Assembly: GCA_947631135.1 (NCBI GenBank)
Contig: CANRKE010000045.1
Span: 1 to 9,968 of the forward strand
Direction of reading: 5' to 3'
Length of the DNA: 9,968 nucleotides
From: an uncultured Bacilli bacterium
GTDB lineage: Bacteria; Bacillota_I; Bacilli_A; RF39; UBA660
The notes under the pieces were generated by a model. It made no database searches. It was given only the letters and a program-made list of their open reading frames with translations, and was not told where the DNA came from. Of the stretch, positions 6,694-9,968 are shown in pieces. How positions within the stretch are numbered: position 1 is the stretch's first letter; each line of letters begins with the position of its first letter. The position numbers and the translations under genes are program-made.

Positions 6694-6712
6694 TTAATAA
6701 GTCATCTTAGTC
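6672..6712 (-). terminator. Intrinsic terminator of ppdK
   Basis: On the minus strand GACUAAGAU (6712-6704) pairs perfectly with AUCUUAGUC (6686-6678), an inner GACUU/AAGUC hairpin (6703-6699 with 6695-6691) extends the stem, and six U follow (6677-6672). It sits about 120 bp after the ppdK stop and is the first strong terminator there. The 3' part of the hairpin can also pair with GAUAUGUGAC (6667-6658), but that is transcribed only after the U run. Confidence 0.8.
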
Positions 6713-6717
6713 TAAAT

Positions 6718-6795
6718 TTATATATAAATATTGATATTAACACTTACATATTTACATTCAGGTATTTCATCACTATACCTTACTAAATCATCTTT
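6718..6795 (-). pseudogene. Possible coding remnant after ppdK
   Basis: A minus-strand open segment with no start codon reads KDDLVRYSDEIPEC, then KYVSVNINIYI and TAA. Its composition is protein-like rather than typical translated intergenic sequence. A one-base change in the A5 run at 6793-6797 would join it to an upstream open frame that overlaps the end of ppdK. It may be the last piece of a lost gene, but at about 25 codons chance is a fair alternative. Confidence 0.2.
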
Positions 6796-6835
6796 TTAAT
6801 GATTATACGGGTTAAAAAGACATGAATATCATTCT

Positions 6836-9475
6836 TTATTTTTGCATCTCAGACTTGATTGCAGCTTGTGCAGCAGCAAGACGAGCGATAGGAACTCTAA
6901 ATGGTGAACATGAAACATATGTAAGACCAATGTTATGACAAAATTCTACAGATGAAGGATCACCACCGTGTTCTCCACAAATACCAAGTTTAATATCACT
7001 TCTTGTTTTACGTCCAGATTCTACTGCCATTTTAATTAATTTACCAACACCATTTTGATCTAATTTAGCAAATGGATCAGATTCATAAATTTTATTAGCA
7101 TAGTATGCATCTAAGAACTTACCAGCATCATCTCTTGAGAAACCAAAAGTCATTTGAGTTAAATCGTTTGTACCAAATGAGAAGAATTCAGCTTCTTCAG
7201 CAATTTCATCTGCAAGTAGTGCAGCACGTGGAATTTCAATCATTGTACCTATATGATATTCAATATCAGAATTCTTTTCTTTTTTAACTTGTTCAGCTGT
7301 TTCAATAACTACATCTTTAACAAATTTTAATTCTTTCTTTTCTCCAACAAGTGGAATCATAATTTCTGGTACAATATCAAAACCATCTTCGTCTTTAACT
7401 TCTATAGCAGCTTCAATAAGAGCTCTTGTTTGCATTTTAGCAATTTCAGGATATGTAACGGCAAGTCTACATCCACGATGTCCCATCATTGGATTGAATT
7501 CATGTAATTCATCACATTTTTGTTTTAATTCTTCTACACTTACACCCATATCTTTAGCTAAAGCTATGATATCTTCTTCTAAAGTTGGTAAGAATTCATG
7601 TAGAGGCGGATCTAAATAACGAACTGTCATTGGTAATCCTTTTAATTCTTTATACATAGCTTTAAAATCACCTTTTTGGAATGGTATTAATTCATTTAAA
7701 GCTTTTTCTCTATCTTCAACTGTTTCAGAAAGTATCATCTTACGAATTTTTGGAATACGATCTTCTTCAAAGAACATGTGTTCTGTACGACATAATCCAA
7801 TACCTTCTGCACCCAATTTAATTGCATTTTTAGTATCTCTTGGATTATCTGCATTAGTACGTACTTTTAATTTTCTAGCGTTATCTGCCCAACTCATAAT
7901 ACGTCCAAAATTTCCTGATACTGATGCTTCTTCAGTTTCTATTTTTCCTTCATATATATTACCAGTAGTACCATCTAATGAAATATAATCACCTTTCTTA
8001 AATGTAATACCACCTAATGTAAATTCTTCTTTTTCTTCATTTATTTTTATATCTCCACAACCTGATACACAACAAGTTCCCATACCACGAGCAACAACTG
8101 CAGCATGACTTGTCATACCACCACGAACTGTTAAGATACCTTGAGAAGCAACCATACCTTCAATATCTTCTGGTGTAGTTTCAAGACGAACAAGTATTAC
8201 TTTTTCACCTTTTCCACCAATACCTTCTTTTTTAGCTTCTTCAGCAGTAAATACAATTTTACCAGCAGCTGCACCAGGTGATGCAGGTAAACCAGATCCA
8301 ACTACTTTACCATTTGCTAAAGCTTCTTTATTAAATGTTGGATGTAATAATTGATCTAATGATTTAGCTTCAATTCTCATTACAGCTTCTTCTTCTGTAA
8401 TTTTACCTTCATCTACTAAATCACAAGCAATTTTAATTGCAGCTTGTGCAGTTCTTTTACCATTTCTAGTTTGTAAGAAATATAATTTACCTTCTTGAAT
8501 AGTAAATTCCATATCTTGCATATCACGATAGTGATCTTCTAGTTTTTGTGCAAGAGACATAAATTCTTTATAACATTCTGGTAAATCTTGTTCAAGTTTA
8601 GTTATAGGTTCTGGAGTTCTAACACCAGCAACAACATCTTCACCTTGAGCATTTATTAAATATTCACCATATATACCTTTTTCACCAGTAGATGGATTAC
8701 GTGTAAATGCTACTCCAGTTCCAGATGTATCACCCATGTTACCAAATACCATTGCTTGAACATTTACAGCTGTTCCCCAATCACCAGGAATATCATTCAT
8801 ACGACGATATACTATAGCTCTTGGATTATCCCAAGATCTAAATACAGCTTTAACAGCTCCCATTAATTGATCTTTAGCATCTTGTGGGAATTCTTCACCA
8901 TTCATAGCTTCTTTATATACTTTTTTAAATCTCACAACTAATTCTTTTAAATCATCAACTGTAAGTTCAGTATCATATTTAATTCCTTTAGCTTCTTTTA
9001 CTTCATCAATTATTTTTTCAAAGTAAGATTTTGGAACTTCCATAACAACATCTGAATACATTTGAATAAAACGACGATATGAATCATAAGCGAATCTTGG
9101 ATTATTTGTTTTAGTTGCAAATCCTTCTACTGCTTCATCATTAAGTCCAAGGTTTAATATTGTATCCATCATACCAGGCATTGATGCACGAGCACCTGAA
9201 CGAACTGATACTAATAGTGGATCATTATTATCTCCAAATGTTTTCCCTTGAATTTCTTCCAATTTCTTTAATGATTCAAAAATTTGATCTTCAATTTCTT
9301 TTGAAATCTTTTTCCCATCATTATAATATTCTGTACATGCTTCTGTACTAACCGTAAATCCTTGAGGAATAGGTAAACCTAAGTTTGTCATTTCTGCTAA
9401 GTTTGCACCTTTACCACCAAGTAAGTTACGCATGTCGGCATTACCTTCATTAAACATATAAACATACTTTTTCAT
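6836..9475 (-). CDS. ppdK: Pyruvate, phosphate dikinase
   Basis: Cytoplasmic, Mg-dependent enzyme interconverting PEP + AMP + PPi and pyruvate + ATP + Pi. Start 9475 (MKKYVYMF) is preferred over 9481: GGAG (9486-9483) is 7 nt from the former but only one from the latter. The resulting 879 aa match the family (about 875). Numbered from 9475, the residues known from Clostridium symbiosum PPDK are present. ATP-grasp domain (about 1-340): R92 in SVRSGARASMPG, E323 and R337. Swivelling phosphohistidine domain: H457 in GGMTSHAAVVARG. PEP/pyruvate barrel (about 520-879): R563 in LCRTEH, R619, E747, N770, D771 and C833 in GICGEHGGDP. The gene should be fully active. It is monocistronic, with its own promoter, a structured leader and a terminator. 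No PPDK regulatory-protein gene is adjacent. Its codon use is less AT-biased than its neighbours', as expected for high expression. Confidence 0.98.
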   Translation of the reverse strand: MKKYVYMFNEGNADMRNLLGGKGANLAEMTNLGLPIPQGFTVSTEACTEYYNDGKKISKEIEDQIFESLKKLEEIQGKTFGDNNDPLLVSVRSGARASMPGMMDTILNLGLNDEAVEGFATKTNNPRFAYDSYRRFIQMYSDVVMEVPKSYFEKIIDEVKEAKGIKYDTELTVDDLKELVVRFKKVYKEAMNGEEFPQDAKDQLMGAVKAVFRSWDNPRAIVYRRMNDIPGDWGTAVNVQAMVFGNMGDTSGTGVAFTRNPSTGEKGIYGEYLINAQGEDVVAGVRTPEPITKLEQDLPECYKEFMSLAQKLEDHYRDMQDMEFTIQEGKLYFLQTRNGKRTAQAAIKIACDLVDEGKITEEEAVMRIEAKSLDQLLHPTFNKEALANGKVVGSGLPASPGAAAGKIVFTAEEAKKEGIGGKGEKVILVRLETTPEDIEGMVASQGILTVRGGMTSHAAVVARGMGTCCVSGCGDIKINEEKEEFTLGGITFKKGDYISLDGTTGNIYEGKIETEEASVSGNFGRIMSWADNARKLKVRTNADNPRDTKNAIKLGAEGIGLCRTEHMFFEEDRIPKIRKMILSETVEDREKALNELIPFQKGDFKAMYKELKGLPMTVRYLDPPLHEFLPTLEEDIIALAKDMGVSVEELKQKCDELHEFNPMMGHRGCRLAVTYPEIAKMQTRALIEAAIEVKDEDGFDIVPEIMIPLVGEKKELKFVKDVVIETAEQVKKEKNSDIEYHIGTMIEIPRAALLADEIAEEAEFFSFGTNDLTQMTFGFSRDDAGKFLDAYYANKIYESDPFAKLDQNGVGKLIKMAVESGRKTRSDIKLGICGEHGGDPSSVEFCHNIGLTYVSCSPFRVPIARLAAAQAAIKSEMQK

Positions 9476-9482
9476 AAACATT

Positions 9483-9489
9483 CTCCTTT
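9483..9489 (-). promoter_or_regulatory. Ribosome binding site deciding the ppdK start
   Basis: AAAGGAG on the minus strand (9489-9483) has ideal 7-base spacing to the ATG at 9475. It is only one base from the upstream ATG at 9481, which is therefore unlikely to be used. Confidence 0.8.
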
Positions 9490-9508
9490 CATATTTAATG
9501 AGTAATTA

Positions 9509-9605
9509 TACCCCATGAACAATTGCAAATTAAAAGTGTTTGTCCCTGATAAGCTAACAGAGGTTTGCAATTGTCCATGGGGTAGCGAAAATAATTTTCA
9601 CACCC
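9509..9605 (-). promoter_or_regulatory. Structured 5' leader RNA of ppdK
   Basis: The predicted transcript begins near 9606. Hairpin A: GGGUGUGAAAA (9605-9595) pairs with UUUUCGC-U-ACCC (9591-9580), with one bulged U and one wobble. Stem B: UACCCCAUGG (9584-9575) plus ACAAUUGCAAA (9574-9564) pairs over 21 bp with UUUGCAAUUGU (9529-9519) plus UCAUGGGGUA (9518-9509). The only non-Watson-Crick pair is a G-U, which would be A-C on the plus strand. Inside B, CUCUG (9562-9558) pairs with CAGGG (9548-9544), followed by an unpaired purine-rich strand. A and B share 9584-9580, so they compete partly. B ends 20 nt before the Shine-Dalgarno, which stays free. No T run follows, so it is not a terminator. 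It may control ppdK translation or mRNA stability. Alternatives are a DNA operator over a second -10 (TATAAT, 9510-9505) or a 76-bp MITE-like insert at TA. Confidence 0.55.
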
Positions 9606-9612
9606 AATTACT

Positions 9613-9642
9613 ATTGTACACTAACAATGTATGGATCGTCAA
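9613..9642 (-). promoter_or_regulatory. Promoter of ppdK
   Basis: The minus strand reads TTGACG (9642-9637), 18 bp, TACAAT (9618-9613), placing the start of transcription near 9606 and giving a leader of about 130 nt. The last codon (TGA, 9641-9639) of the decayed upstream gene lies within the -35 box. Confidence 0.7.
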
Positions 9643-9968
9643 CCTTTCCAGTGCCTTTTTTGTATAATAAATTTGATTTTATATTCATTAAAATATTTTT
9701 TATCTGTATTTGAACATACAAATGTAGGATGAATATCAACCGAGTTATTATTTAATTTTTTTTAGAATAATATAAATTAATATCTAATTTATCTATTTCA
9801 CCTGTAGTATCATTCAAAGTTACATCTCAATTTGATAGTCTAAATACGTCTATATTCTAATTTTAAGATTATAAAGAATTTTAACACCTACTATAGATGT
9901 TTTTGCGTCCTCTCATTATAAACCGTAGTCCTATAATCCTCGGATAGTTTATCATGCATATTTCTATT
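9639..9968 (-). pseudogene. Multiply frame-shifted gene, 5' end beyond the window
   Basis: Minus-strand protein-like text is spread over several frames. From the right edge to TAG 9891-9893: MHDKLSEDYRTTVYNERTQ. A different frame follows (IVGVKILYNLKIRI, stop at 9850-9852). A third has an internal TGA (9827-9829) between RLSN and DVTLNDTTGEIDKLDINLYY, and stops at 9752-9754. The fourth reads NNNSVDIHPTFVCSNTDKK, then YFNEYKIKFIIQKRHWKG, and stops at TGA 9639-9641. The last change of frame is repaired by adding one A to the A8 run at 9756-9763, joining about 60 residues convincingly; the earlier joins are weaker. I do not recognise the family. It lies upstream of ppdK on the same strand and looks like a gene in decay that no longer contributes a protein. 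The stretch 9643-9968 holds nothing else I can support. Confidence 0.45.

Noticed and set aside
9476..9606. T-box or other named riboswitch before ppdK
   Set aside because: No T-box antiterminator motif, no terminator, and no match to riboswitch consensus elements I know.
1..9968. CRISPR array, tRNA or rRNA genes, insertion sequence or transposase
   Set aside because: No regularly spaced direct repeats, no cloverleaf with a T-arm, no rRNA segments, and no recognisable transposase motif were seen by eye on either strand.

Overview
The window is strongly AT-rich and looks like chromosome from a low-GC Bacillota (Firmicutes) anaerobe. This rests on strong Shine-Dalgarno sites (GGAGG, AAAGGAG), A/T-ending codons, TTGACA/TATAAT-type promoters and two fermentation enzymes. 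A gut Erysipelotrichia/RF39-like or Acholeplasma-related lineage would fit, but no marker here settles the taxonomy. Trp is TGG throughout the intact genes, and TGA is the stop of nifJ, so the standard bacterial code applies.

Layout. Left edge (1-130, minus): a structured RNA segment ending in an intrinsic terminator, with competing pairings like an attenuator or riboswitch. Next (171-4311, minus): a 129-aa protein of unknown function with its own promoter, then a nifJ-DUF1653 operon. nifJ encodes a complete pyruvate:ferredoxin oxidoreductase, and its stop overlaps the DUF1653 start by 4 nt. Divergently (4541-6013, plus): a good promoter, a small two-helix membrane protein cut by an in-frame TAA, a peptidase S51 family protein reached through a TAATG junction, and an intrinsic terminator.

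The stretch 6014-6835 is mostly eroded sequence on the minus strand. It holds a frame-broken gene, a 25-codon ORF with an excellent ribosome binding site, a strong terminator for ppdK, and a possible coding remnant. Then comes ppdK (6836-9475, minus), an intact pyruvate phosphate dikinase. A clear promoter precedes it, followed by a 5' leader of about 130 nt that folds into a long stem. Beyond that (9639-9968, minus) lies another multiply frame-shifted gene, whose last codons run into the ppdK -35 box.

Metabolism. PFOR turns pyruvate plus CoA into acetyl-CoA, CO2 and reduced ferredoxin. PPDK interconverts PEP, AMP and PPi with pyruvate, ATP and Pi. Both work at the pyruvate node of anaerobic glycolysis, though they are separate transcription units here. 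I found no CRISPR array, complete tRNA or rRNA gene, or recognisable transposase. The most unusual signals are the two minus-strand structured RNA regions (14-125 and 9509-9605).
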